This document shows positions 10,384-17,638 of a DNA stretch of 64,000 nt, one piece after another; the first letter of the stretch is position 1; each line of letters starts with the position of its first letter. The DNA is from Thermococcus barossii. GTDB lineage: Archaea; Methanobacteriota_B; Thermococci; Thermococcales; Thermococcaceae. Made by a program: the position numbers and the translations under genes. Below the pieces are notes generated by a model. The model was not told the DNA's origin and made no database searches. It saw nothing but the letters and a program-made list of their open reading frames with translations. The stretch is from contig NZ_CP015101.1 in NCBI RefSeq assembly GCF_002214465.1, forward strand, positions 1,805,013 through 1,869,012, read 5' to 3'.

Positions 10384-11628
10384 GAACTCCTCCTCCATGT
10401 GCAGGTTTATCAGCACGAACGCCATGGCAAAGAACGCCAGCGCCACCCCAATGGGCAGGACTATCCACCACGCCATGCTGAAGAGCTGGTTCTCGGTTAT
10501 CATGCTTCCAAGCAGTGTTCCCCAGTTGAAGCCAGGTACGGCCTCAAAGAAGCCCAGCAGGGATACCAAGGCAACGACCTTCGGCATGACTATCGAGAAC
10601 TGGTAGACGCTGTAGGGTAGAACGGCCCTGGATATGTGGTGCTTCAGTATCCACCATCTCGAACCCCCAAGGCTTACCGCGGACTCAACGTATTCCTTGC
10701 TCAGCTCGGTCTCAACGAGCGCCCTGACGTTCCTTGCGATCTTACCGAACAGGAGCAGTCCCATTACGAGGACAAAGCTCCAGAAGGGCACCTCCAGGTG
10801 TCCCCCGTAGGTGACCTTACCGGTGATGGGAACCATCATCACCATCACGGGAACCAGGGGCAGTATGGTTGAAAGCTTCGTAAGACCGTCCGTTATTGCT
10901 CCCACAATGCCTGAAAGGGCGCTCAGAACGCCAAGTGTAGCACCCACAACAACGGCGGTTAGGCCGACGGCGACCACCATGACCATCGTCTCCCGGAGGC
11001 CCCAGATGAAACCCTGCCAGATGTCCCTTCCAATTGAGTCCGTTCCGAGAATTCCGTAGGACTTCCCAAGCACCCGAACCTCTGGTTTCCTCTCGGCCGT
11101 TATTTCAAGCACGTAGGTGCCCTCCTCCGGGCCATCTTTGCCGATGAATATTGGATCTAAACCTCCCCCAAAGATCAGGTCGGAGTCGGTGTAGTTCAGC
11201 CCCCTCTCCTGGGCTATCATCTTCATGGTCACGAACATCATACCGAGCCTTATTTTGCTCCTTGAGATTCCCCGATACAGCGTGTACTCCCTGCCGTTGG
11301 GAAGGGTCAGGTTTATCGTGATCTCCTGGGGGGACTCGCTGTAAACGATTATGTCCTGCGGGGCTTCGGAATAGTGGAAGTTGTACTCGTAGGTGTAAAC
11401 GTTCCCCTCAATCCTTGAGGGCTCCAGGTTCTCTGTCGGAGGGAGGTTCTTTCCGAGGATGTTGGTCCACTCCGGAGGCACGAGCTTTGGATTGTCCGAC
11501 CAGTACATCTTATTGTTCCAATTGTCTATCGCCTCCTTATTGGCTATGCTTGGCCCTATTACGGCGGCCAGGAGGTAGAACAGGAGTATAGCGGTGGCGA
11601 TTTTTATCTTGAGGGATACGCGTTTCAT
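10372..11628 (-). CDS. DppC-type ABC transporter permease, orphan pair 2
   Basis: A 418-residue permease of the same class as the one it faces. There is one N-terminal helix, a long extracytoplasmic insert (about residues 30-190) opening IDNWNNKMYWSDNPKLVPPE, then ILGTDSIGRDIWQG and five transmembrane helices. The ATPase-docking loop reads ESAVSLGGSRWWILKHHISR. Its 3' end overlaps that of the forward permease by 12 bases, tail to tail. It starts four bases inside the preceding DppB-type gene, so the two are translationally coupled. No ATPase is encoded nearby, so the pair would have to borrow one or depend on genes elsewhere. Confidence 0.8.
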   Translation of the reverse strand: MKRVSLKIKIATAILLFYLLAAVIGPSIANKEAIDNWNNKMYWSDNPKLVPPEWTNILGKNLPPTENLEPSRIEGNVYTYEYNFHYSEAPQDIIVYSESPQEITINLTLPNGREYTLYRGISRSKIRLGMMFVTMKMIAQERGLNYTDSDLIFGGGLDPIFIGKDGPEEGTYVLEITAERKPEVRVLGKSYGILGTDSIGRDIWQGFIWGLRETMVMVVAVGLTAVVVGATLGVLSALSGIVGAITDGLTKLSTILPLVPVMVMMVPITGKVTYGGHLEVPFWSFVLVMGLLLFGKIARNVRALVETELSKEYVESAVSLGGSRWWILKHHISRAVLPYSVYQFSIVMPKVVALVSLLGFFEAVPGFNWGTLLGSMITENQLFSMAWWIVLPIGVALAFFAMAFVLINLHMEEEFSVR

Positions 11629-12695
11629 CTGCGCCCCTCCCTTCCGGTTCTGGGGTCGAGGTGTATGTAGAGCGACTCCATGACGACCGCGTTTATGAAG
11701 TAAAAGAGCATCATCACGAAGGCCGCGAAGAAAACACCGTAGCTGCTGTAATAAAAGGTCACACCGTTCACGCCGTGCCCCATCCTGAACGAGCTTACGA
11801 GTATCCAGCCCACGCCGTGAATGTTGAATATAATCTCCACAACGAACGCGCTCATCAGGATTTCCAGGAAGTTGTAAGTAGTAAAGGTGAGGAAAGCTGG
11901 CAAAGCCGTTCTCAGGAGCTTCCTCATTATCCTTCTGTCAGGCAGGCCCCTCGCCCTGTCGTACAGTACGTGTCCCTCGTTGCTCTCGAACTTGATGAGG
12001 TTCCTCACGTTAAAGGCGTACTCCCATATCATTGCAACCACCAACGTCAGAACCGGCAGGAGAAGTCCCATGAGGTACGCCAATGGAAGAGAGCCTCCGT
12101 TTATTGAAACGTTCCTGAGGTGGCCCTCGAAATCTATCGGGAGGAGGGAAGCTTTCCAGTAAAGCGTGTAGAGAAGTACCACTGCTATGAACCAGGAGGG
12201 TATGGCCGAAAACAGCGGGGTAAGGACGGACAAGAATCTATCGGCCCACCCACCCCTGTAGCCGGCCCGGAGGCCCAGATAAAGGCCGAAAGTCAGTATG
12301 AACAGCTCCGTGAAGATAACCAGGAGGAGGCTCTTCAGGATGTATGTATAGTACTCGTAGCCAGCCTTGGTCTTCTCGTGGGGATTGGCGAAGAAGTGAT
12401 ACACCACCTCGAGGTGGTCCTTCATGAGTTCCCTCTTACTGGATATTCCCAGAGCCTCCATCGCCATCTCCTTTGCCAGCTGTTCGAGGCTAACGTGCTT
12501 TTCTATGACCTTCTTGACGCTCTCCGGAAGGTGGCTGACCATGTCGAGGTAGTCCCCGTAAACATCACTGTTGTACAGCTCCGCGTTGATGTGTCCGAGC
12601 ACTGCCAGATAATCGAGAACTAGCACACCGATTACGAACAGGGCCAAGTTTTTAATGAGCACCTTAAGGTACAGATGCCATCTTCCGCTCATCAA
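11625..12695 (-). CDS. DppB-type ABC transporter permease, orphan pair 2
   Basis: A 356-residue permease, first gene of the reverse pair. One N-terminal helix (about 10-32) is followed by a charged, helical extracytoplasmic stretch of about 95 residues. Five more helices follow, with the docking loop DRARGLPDRRIMRKLLRTAL near residue 245. The start ATG follows GGGGGTATTG. The upstream region contains TTTTTAAAGG on the minus strand, which would serve as TATA element. Sequence similarity to the other DppB-type proteins in the window is limited to the membrane core; the extracytoplasmic part is different. Its substrate is unknown. Confidence 0.8.
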   Translation of the reverse strand: MMSGRWHLYLKVLIKNLALFVIGVLVLDYLAVLGHINAELYNSDVYGDYLDMVSHLPESVKKVIEKHVSLEQLAKEMAMEALGISSKRELMKDHLEVVYHFFANPHEKTKAGYEYYTYILKSLLLVIFTELFILTFGLYLGLRAGYRGGWADRFLSVLTPLFSAIPSWFIAVVLLYTLYWKASLLPIDFEGHLRNVSINGGSLPLAYLMGLLLPVLTLVVAMIWEYAFNVRNLIKFESNEGHVLYDRARGLPDRRIMRKLLRTALPAFLTFTTYNFLEILMSAFVVEIIFNIHGVGWILVSSFRMGHGVNGVTFYYSSYGVFFAAFVMMLFYFINAVVMESLYIHLDPRTGREGRR

Positions 12696-12834
12696 TACCC
12701 CCTGTTTTACGTTGGTGTAAACCTTTAAAAATCTGATGCATATGGGTGTTAACCTTCTAACAACTAATTGACGGAGAAGCTTTAAAGCGAGAATCGTAAC
12801 AATGGGTTCCAGATGGTGCCCTAAGATATCCGCC
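12696..12834. promoter_or_regulatory. Intergenic region with minus-strand promoter
   Basis: Read on the minus strand, ATTTTTAAAGGTTTACACC (around 12715-12735) fits a TATA element for the permease pair, and GTTAACCTTCTAAC at about 12751-12764 is an imperfect palindrome upstream of it. TTTAAAGC at 12781-12788 on the plus strand could be another TATA element, but no plus-strand gene follows. Nothing else is recognisable. Confidence 0.35.
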
Positions 12835-13659
12835 CTATGGCATCAGGTCTATACCCAGCCGTTCCATTACAAACCTCCTCTGCTCCTCCGGCACGATGGG
12901 CCTTGCGAGTTCCCTCTCCGCTCTCTCCCTGTCCATCAGGCCGTAGCGCACCAGCGCGGCTATCCGCCTCTGCTCGAAGCTGTGACCGTGCTTCTCCCAG
13001 TAGCGCTCAAGGGCCGGTCCGAGGACGAGGCAGTTGGTGGTGTAGCCCGGCAGCTCCGGGAACTCGAAGGGGAGCCTTTCAAGTATCCTAAGCCTCTCCC
13101 CCTCGGTCATCATGGAGAGGAGCCGTATCTGGACCACTCCCCCGCTCATGAGCCTGTAGGGGTGGTGGCCGAAGGGAAGCTCGTGCCCGGTGATGATGTA
13201 CTTATAGCCGTTTTTGAGGGCGTACTTTCTCAGCTTCTCCATTGTCCTCTTGGAGCAGCGCCTGCAGGGCGATTCTGCCTTGAGAAGGGCCTCGCGGAAG
13301 AGGTCAGAGTAGTCGTAGCGAAGAACGGTGAACGGAACGTCCAGCGCCCTGGCTATCCTCCCAGCGTTCTCTATGGCCTCCCCCGCCATCAGCCCGTGGT
13401 CTATCATCACCGCCTCCAGCTCCGGGACCTTAAAAACCTCCTTTGCCAGGTAGAGAGCCACAACGCTGTCCTTTCCGCCGGAGTAGGCAACGATTGCCCT
13501 GTCCACGTCCTTCATAAGCTCCTCCAGCTCGGCGCGGATCCTTTCCCGGTCCACCGGGTGCCTCAGGTAAACCTGGCACTCCCTGCATATCGGCCTTCCG
13601 TCGATGATGTCTATCTTCGCCGTCCTCTCGTCGTGAACGCAGAGTGAACACCTTAGCAT
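12835..13659 (-). CDS. PP-loop ATPase of the TtcA/TtuA/CTU1 type (probable tRNA thiolation)
   Basis: A 274-residue protein with the N-type ATP pyrophosphatase loop YSGGKDS at 59-65. An N-terminal zinc-binding pair, C4/C7 with C25/C28, precedes it. Two more cysteines, C132 and C135 (SPCRRCSKR), lie where TtcA/TtuA proteins have their catalytic or iron-sulfur site. A GHELPFGHHPYR loop follows. These enzymes adenylate a tRNA base and replace oxygen with sulfur, so tRNA 2-thiolation is the likely role. The C-terminal zinc finger typical of TtuA is not visible, so it may be a divergent member. The gene stands alone, with no strong ribosome binding site ahead of the ATG. Confidence 0.75.
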   Translation of the reverse strand: MLRCSLCVHDERTAKIDIIDGRPICRECQVYLRHPVDRERIRAELEELMKDVDRAIVAYSGGKDSVVALYLAKEVFKVPELEAVMIDHGLMAGEAIENAGRIARALDVPFTVLRYDYSDLFREALLKAESPCRRCSKRTMEKLRKYALKNGYKYIITGHELPFGHHPYRLMSGGVVQIRLLSMMTEGERLRILERLPFEFPELPGYTTNCLVLGPALERYWEKHGHSFEQRRIAALVRYGLMDRERAERELARPIVPEEQRRFVMERLGIDLMP

Positions 13660-13691
13660 GATGGGGAGGGAGAAGAAAGCTCTTAAAAGCT

Positions 13692-14375
13692 TTATCTGGG
13701 CAGTTTTGGCACCTTAGACTTGAGCTTCCCCGTGGTGCCCTTCGCCTTCTTCACGGTCTCATCGGTCTTCCTCTTACCCTTCCGGGTGGCGAAGAAGCCA
13801 ACCGTCGCTATGGCGTTCCTCAGGAGTATTCCGCGGTTGTTCCTGGCTATGAACCAGCCGAAAAGGAGGCCAAACGCCAGACCTGCCAGCCAGAGCGAGA
13901 GGATGAATGTGTTGGCACCCATGCCGTTCGGGCTGAGCGTTACCGAGAGGGCCTTGTAGGCGAGGGCGAAGGCGACGACGAAGACCGTTTCGAGCAGTAT
14001 CGACAGCTTGGTCGCCGTTCCAACGATGCCGAGTACCCTGCTGTCCTCCGTGTATTCGGCTATGACCCTCTGGTCGTGGAGGCCGTAGACGAGGGTTCTC
14101 GTGATGTTTGCCCCGCTCCTGAAGGCGAGGAAGGCGAAAACGGCCGCGCTCCAGCTGGCCCCCCAAGCTTTCCATGCCCCCCAGATTCCAACGGCTATCC
14201 AGACGAGGGTGTAGAGCCTCTCGATGCCCTTCTTCTCGTTCTCAGGAATGTCCAGCCTCAGGACCTTTCTCCAGGCCATCCCGGTCAGGCTTCCGAGGGC
14301 CCTCATCAGCATCAGGGATAGGTTGATGAAGAGAAACGCCGTCAGGAGGAGGAACGCGAACAACTCCCTAACCAT
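13692..14375 (-). CDS. Hypothetical membrane protein
   Basis: Not recognised beyond being a membrane protein of 227 residues. About five hydrophobic segments can be seen: residues 5-27, 55-85 (rich in Trp and Ala), 110-140, 150-175 and around 190-197. The C-terminal 30 residues are strongly basic, with many Lys and Thr (KGKRKTDETVKKAKGTTGK), and probably face the cytoplasm. It lies between a PP-loop ATPase gene and a radical SAM gene on the same strand with gaps of 30-40 bases, so it could be co-transcribed with the radical SAM gene. No catalytic motif is visible. Confidence 0.7.
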   Translation of the reverse strand: MVRELFAFLLLTAFLFINLSLMLMRALGSLTGMAWRKVLRLDIPENEKKGIERLYTLVWIAVGIWGAWKAWGASWSAAVFAFLAFRSGANITRTLVYGLHDQRVIAEYTEDSRVLGIVGTATKLSILLETVFVVAFALAYKALSVTLSPNGMGANTFILSLWLAGLAFGLLFGWFIARNNRGILLRNAIATVGFFATRKGKRKTDETVKKAKGTTGKLKSKVPKLPR

Positions 14376-14415
14376 GTTATCCCCTGGTACGTTAGGGCGT
14401 TTGGGGATAAAAGGT

Positions 14416-15321
14416 TTATTCGGCCTTCTCCCTCTTCATCGCAGGGGCGACGTCCCTGGCCACTCGTCGCGCGCTGAAGAGTGTGAGCGGGTCCATCGTC
14501 CTGTATATCGCCAGCTGGCAGCCGCTTATGCGGACGTCTATGTACTCCTTCGCCTCCATCGCGGCCTTCAGGTAGTCCCTTATGCTCTCTGCCCGCTCGA
14601 AGTCGAGGCCGGCCTTTTTCAACCGCTCGACGTTCAGCTCGTGAATCGTGAGGGGCTGGAGCATCATCTCGTCTATCCCGAGGGAAGAGGCAAGCTCCGC
14701 TATCCTCGGTATGTCCTCGTCGTTTATGCCCGGCATGAAGATGGTCCTCACAGCCGAGCGGACGCTTTTATCTGAGCCGACTATTCTAAGCGCATTCACG
14801 ACGTTTTCAAAGGTGTCGGCGTTGGTAATTTTGAGGTGCTTTTCCCTCGTCGATGCGTCGAGGCTTATCATCACGAGGTCGAAGTCGAGTTTGCTCCACA
14901 GCTCCTCGGTGAGAAGGGAACCGTTCGTCTGGAGGTCGAGCCTCGCCTCCGGAAACCTCTCCCTGAGCATTCTGTTGACCTCGACTATGCGGGGGCTTAT
15001 GAGCGGCTCGCCGTACTGTGAAACGGTTATGGCGTACGGCCTCTCCCAGCCGTAGTAGCCGGGCTTTGGGGCCTTTCCGAGCTTCACCGCGACGTTTGAG
15101 TAGCAGAATATGCAGTCGTGGTTGCACGCCGGCGTGAGCTCGTAGCTCGGATGGTGAACGGGGTTGGGGTTGCTAAGGTCGAGACCCTGACAGCCCTGAC
15201 AGTGGGTGGGGAACTTCAGATCCATCACGAACTTCTTTAACAGCCTCGCCTCCCTGTTCTCAAGAACCTGCGGCTCCACACCCATGCTCCTCGCGAACTC
15301 CTCCCAGCTCATCCTCTTCAT
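14416..15321 (-). CDS. Radical SAM protein
   Basis: A 301-residue protein with the radical SAM cluster motif CNHDCIFCYS (C66, C70, C73), which binds the 4Fe-4S cluster that cleaves S-adenosylmethionine. The SAM-binding region includes the sequence TVSQYGEPLISP. A second Cys pair, C41 and C44 (CQGCQG), lies just ahead and may bind metal. LDLQTNGSLLTEELW and VMISLDAST are the expected beta strands of the TIM barrel. There is no C-terminal SPASM domain. The substrate is unknown. The start ATG is followed two residues later by another Met (MKRM), which leaves the exact start uncertain. Confidence 0.82.
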   Translation of the reverse strand: MKRMSWEEFARSMGVEPQVLENREARLLKKFVMDLKFPTHCQGCQGLDLSNPNPVHHPSYELTPACNHDCIFCYSNVAVKLGKAPKPGYYGWERPYAITVSQYGEPLISPRIVEVNRMLRERFPEARLDLQTNGSLLTEELWSKLDFDLVMISLDASTREKHLKITNADTFENVVNALRIVGSDKSVRSAVRTIFMPGINDEDIPRIAELASSLGIDEMMLQPLTIHELNVERLKKAGLDFERAESIRDYLKAAMEAKEYIDVRISGCQLAIYRTMDPLTLFSARRVARDVAPAMKREKAE

Positions 15322-15368
15322 TCTCTCACCGGCCGAAACAGAGAAAAGGGGTTTAAAAACCTGATTGG

Positions 15369-16070
15369 TCAGAACAATCCCCTGAGCTGGAAGCCGTCGA
15401 AAACCGGCCCGTCGCGGCAGACGAGGTACTTTCCGAGGTTACAGGAGCCGCAGATACCTATCCCGCACTTCATGTAGCGCTCCGCCGAAACCTGGACGTT
15501 CTCGTAGTTCATAACCTCCAGCACCGCTTTGAGCATCGGCTCCGGACCGCAGGCGTAGACCTGGTCAAACTCGCTCTTTCTCTCCGCCAGCACGTCCGTT
15601 GGGAAGCCCTCTCTGCCAGCGGAGCCATCGTCGGTGGTGATTATCACCTCGTCCACGTACTCTTCAATGTCCATCAGCGCAAGCTCCTCCCGGCTTTTCG
15701 CACCGTATATCAGGCTCACTCCCTCGAATATCCCCCGGTACTGCCTCGCGAAGGCGTAGAGTGGTGGAATTCCTATGCCGCCGCCGAGGAGCGCTACCTT
15801 TTCCCCCTCTGGCTCGAAGCCCCTGCCGTAGGGCCCGCGGATCCAGAGGTGGTCTCCCTCAGCCAGCTCGAAGAGCCTCGACGTGAAGGGGCCAACGCGC
15901 TTGACGACTATCAAGTCCCTCCAGGCCAGGCTGAAGGGCTTCTCACCGACTCCCGGAAGCCAGGCCATTATGAACTGTCCGGCGGTAAATTCGAGCCTCT
16001 TATCGAAGCGGAAGGCTTTAACGTCCCTGGCAACGTCCCAGACTTCCCTAAGGGTTACCCTTTCCAGCAT
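15369..16070 (-). CDS. pyrK: Dihydroorotate dehydrogenase electron transfer subunit
   Basis: A 233-residue iron-sulfur flavoprotein that passes electrons from dihydroorotate dehydrogenase (PyrD) to NAD in pyrimidine synthesis. The N-terminal half is the FAD-binding barrel with the FTAGQFIMAW segment. The NAD-binding part has the GGGIGIPPLYAF loop. The 2Fe-2S cluster cysteines are in CGIGICGSCNLGKYLVC, near the C terminus. It overlaps the end of pyrC by 23 bases on the same strand. pyrD itself is not in the window. All expected cofactor motifs are present. Confidence 0.92.
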   Translation of the reverse strand: MLERVTLREVWDVARDVKAFRFDKRLEFTAGQFIMAWLPGVGEKPFSLAWRDLIVVKRVGPFTSRLFELAEGDHLWIRGPYGRGFEPEGEKVALLGGGIGIPPLYAFARQYRGIFEGVSLIYGAKSREELALMDIEEYVDEVIITTDDGSAGREGFPTDVLAERKSEFDQVYACGPEPMLKAVLEVMNYENVQVSAERYMKCGIGICGSCNLGKYLVCRDGPVFDGFQLRGLF

Positions 16071-17280
16071 TTATCCTGACCCCCTCCGGCTTTCCCACGA
16101 TTTCATCTTCCTCCATCACGATTTTCCCGCGGAGAATCGTCATCACGACCTTCCCCCTTAGCGTTCTTCCCTCCCAGGGGCTCCACTTTGCTTTGGTGTA
16201 GAACTCCTCCGGCTTTACCTTCCATTCCCTTTTGAGGTCCACCACGGTAAAATCTGCATCCCTCCCGACCTCGAACCCCTTGTTTCTTATTCCAAATGTT
16301 CTAATCGGGTTGGTATGCATCTTCTCAACGATGTCGAAGACGCTCATCATTCCCCTGTTCACGGCGTCGAGGAGAAGCGCCACCTCCGTTTCCAGTCCCG
16401 GTATCCCCGCCACCCCAGATTTCTTGTCCTCCAGCGTATGGGGTGCGTGGTCGCTGGCTATTATCGGAATCCGCGAGAGGTTCTCCCAGAGGGCCCTCCT
16501 GTGCTCCTCGTCCTTCAGGGGCGGGTAAACCCTGAGAAGCGGGTTTTTCTTGTAGTCATTCCTAGTCAGAAAGAGGTGGTGAGGGGTAACTTCGAAGCTC
16601 ACCCAGGGTAGGTCTCTCCGCAGTATCGCTTCGATTCCGCCGGTGGTTGATACGTGGCAGACGTTGAGGGGCTTTTTCAATTTTTCCGCCACGTTCAGGG
16701 CCCTGTTTATTGCCCTTACCTCGGCCTCAGGTGGTCTCTCTGGGTTTGAGGAGATGATCTCGGCGTCCTCGGCGTGGACGCTAACGACGCCCGGAGAGCA
16801 GGAGTAGTCCGACTCAAAGTCCTCCGAAAAGATTCCGCCCGTTGATGCACCCATGAATATCTTGTAAAAGTCGGCATTGGCCCTTCTGGCCTCGGTGCAG
16901 TTACCGTTCATGAGAAAGCCTAGAGCGTAGTCGGCGTAGGATTTTCTGGCGAAAAGCTCTGCCCGCCTTCGAAATGTCTCGGAATCAATCACTGGCGGAT
17001 CCGTGTTGGGCATGTCAAAGACGACCGTTATCCCCCCGTGCAGGGCAGCCATCGTACCGGTTTCCACGGTTTCCTTTCTTCTTTGTTTGAAGTCCCTCAG
17101 GTGGACGTGAACGTCTATGAGTCCCGGGAGGATGATGTTCCCACGGCCGATCTTAATCTCTTCTTCTCCTTTTAATTCACCGAGGGATATTCGAGAAATT
17201 TTTCCATCAAGAACGCCTACGCTTCCTTCTATCACTTTCCCATCCTTTAAGAGCCGCCCTCTTAAGACGAAGTCGTACAT
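16048..17280 (-). CDS. pyrC: Dihydroorotase
   Basis: A 410-residue amidohydrolase that closes carbamoyl-aspartate to dihydroorotate, the third step of pyrimidine synthesis. The zinc-binding motif DVHVHLRD is near residues 56-63. The lysine that is carbamylated lies in FYKIFMGAST. Further ligands are visible in VSVHAEDAE, NVCHVSTTGG and IASDHAPHT. It forms a two-gene overlap with pyrK, which places the two pyrimidine genes under one promoter. The start ATG has GGGCGCT upstream rather than a strong binding site; TTAAAATGG on the minus strand near 17310 could be the TATA element, giving a very short leader. Confidence 0.93.
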   Translation of the reverse strand: MYDFVLRGRLLKDGKVIEGSVGVLDGKISRISLGELKGEEEIKIGRGNIILPGLIDVHVHLRDFKQRRKETVETGTMAALHGGITVVFDMPNTDPPVIDSETFRRRAELFARKSYADYALGFLMNGNCTEARRANADFYKIFMGASTGGIFSEDFESDYSCSPGVVSVHAEDAEIISSNPERPPEAEVRAINRALNVAEKLKKPLNVCHVSTTGGIEAILRRDLPWVSFEVTPHHLFLTRNDYKKNPLLRVYPPLKDEEHRRALWENLSRIPIIASDHAPHTLEDKKSGVAGIPGLETEVALLLDAVNRGMMSVFDIVEKMHTNPIRTFGIRNKGFEVGRDADFTVVDLKREWKVKPEEFYTKAKWSPWEGRTLRGKVVMTILRGKIVMEEDEIVGKPEGVRINAGKGNP

Positions 17281-17638
17281 AGCGCCCGCACTGGGATGGA
17301 TGCTAGCCCATTTTAAGTTTTTTGCATATTCCTCTGGAGAGGATAATATAAAACTGGTCGCTAACGATTTTTGGGGCTTTCCTCAACTATATGTAGTCTG
17401 TAAATGGTCGAATATGCTATAAGTGTGGCAGACAGGGCTTTCACGCTATTTTTAACAACGCAATGCTAGAACTAGGATTCAACAAGTATTAAATTGCTTA
17501 TCCAAACCTTGTCATGCCTCTGTTGAAAATGCGACTTTTACAAGAACGTAACCCTTAAATAGGCTTTCAATGTATATCTTCATGCCATTATACACCATAT
17601 GTGGCAACATTGCCAAAAAGTGAAGGAGGCAGTGGAGT
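17281..17638 (+). promoter_or_regulatory. 358-base intergenic region with promoter of the binding-protein gene
   Basis: No gene is seen in this A+T-rich gap. ACCCTTAAATAGG at 17551-17563 is a good BRE/TATA element, giving a transcription start near 17586. TGGCAACATTGCCA at 17602-17615 is a perfect 14-base palindrome (6-2-6) in the predicted 5' leader. AAGGAGG at about 17623-17629 is the ribosome binding site for the ATG at 17639. On the minus strand side, near 17310, lie the promoter elements of pyrC. The remaining ~200 bases show no recognisable RNA or reading frame. Confidence 0.55.
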
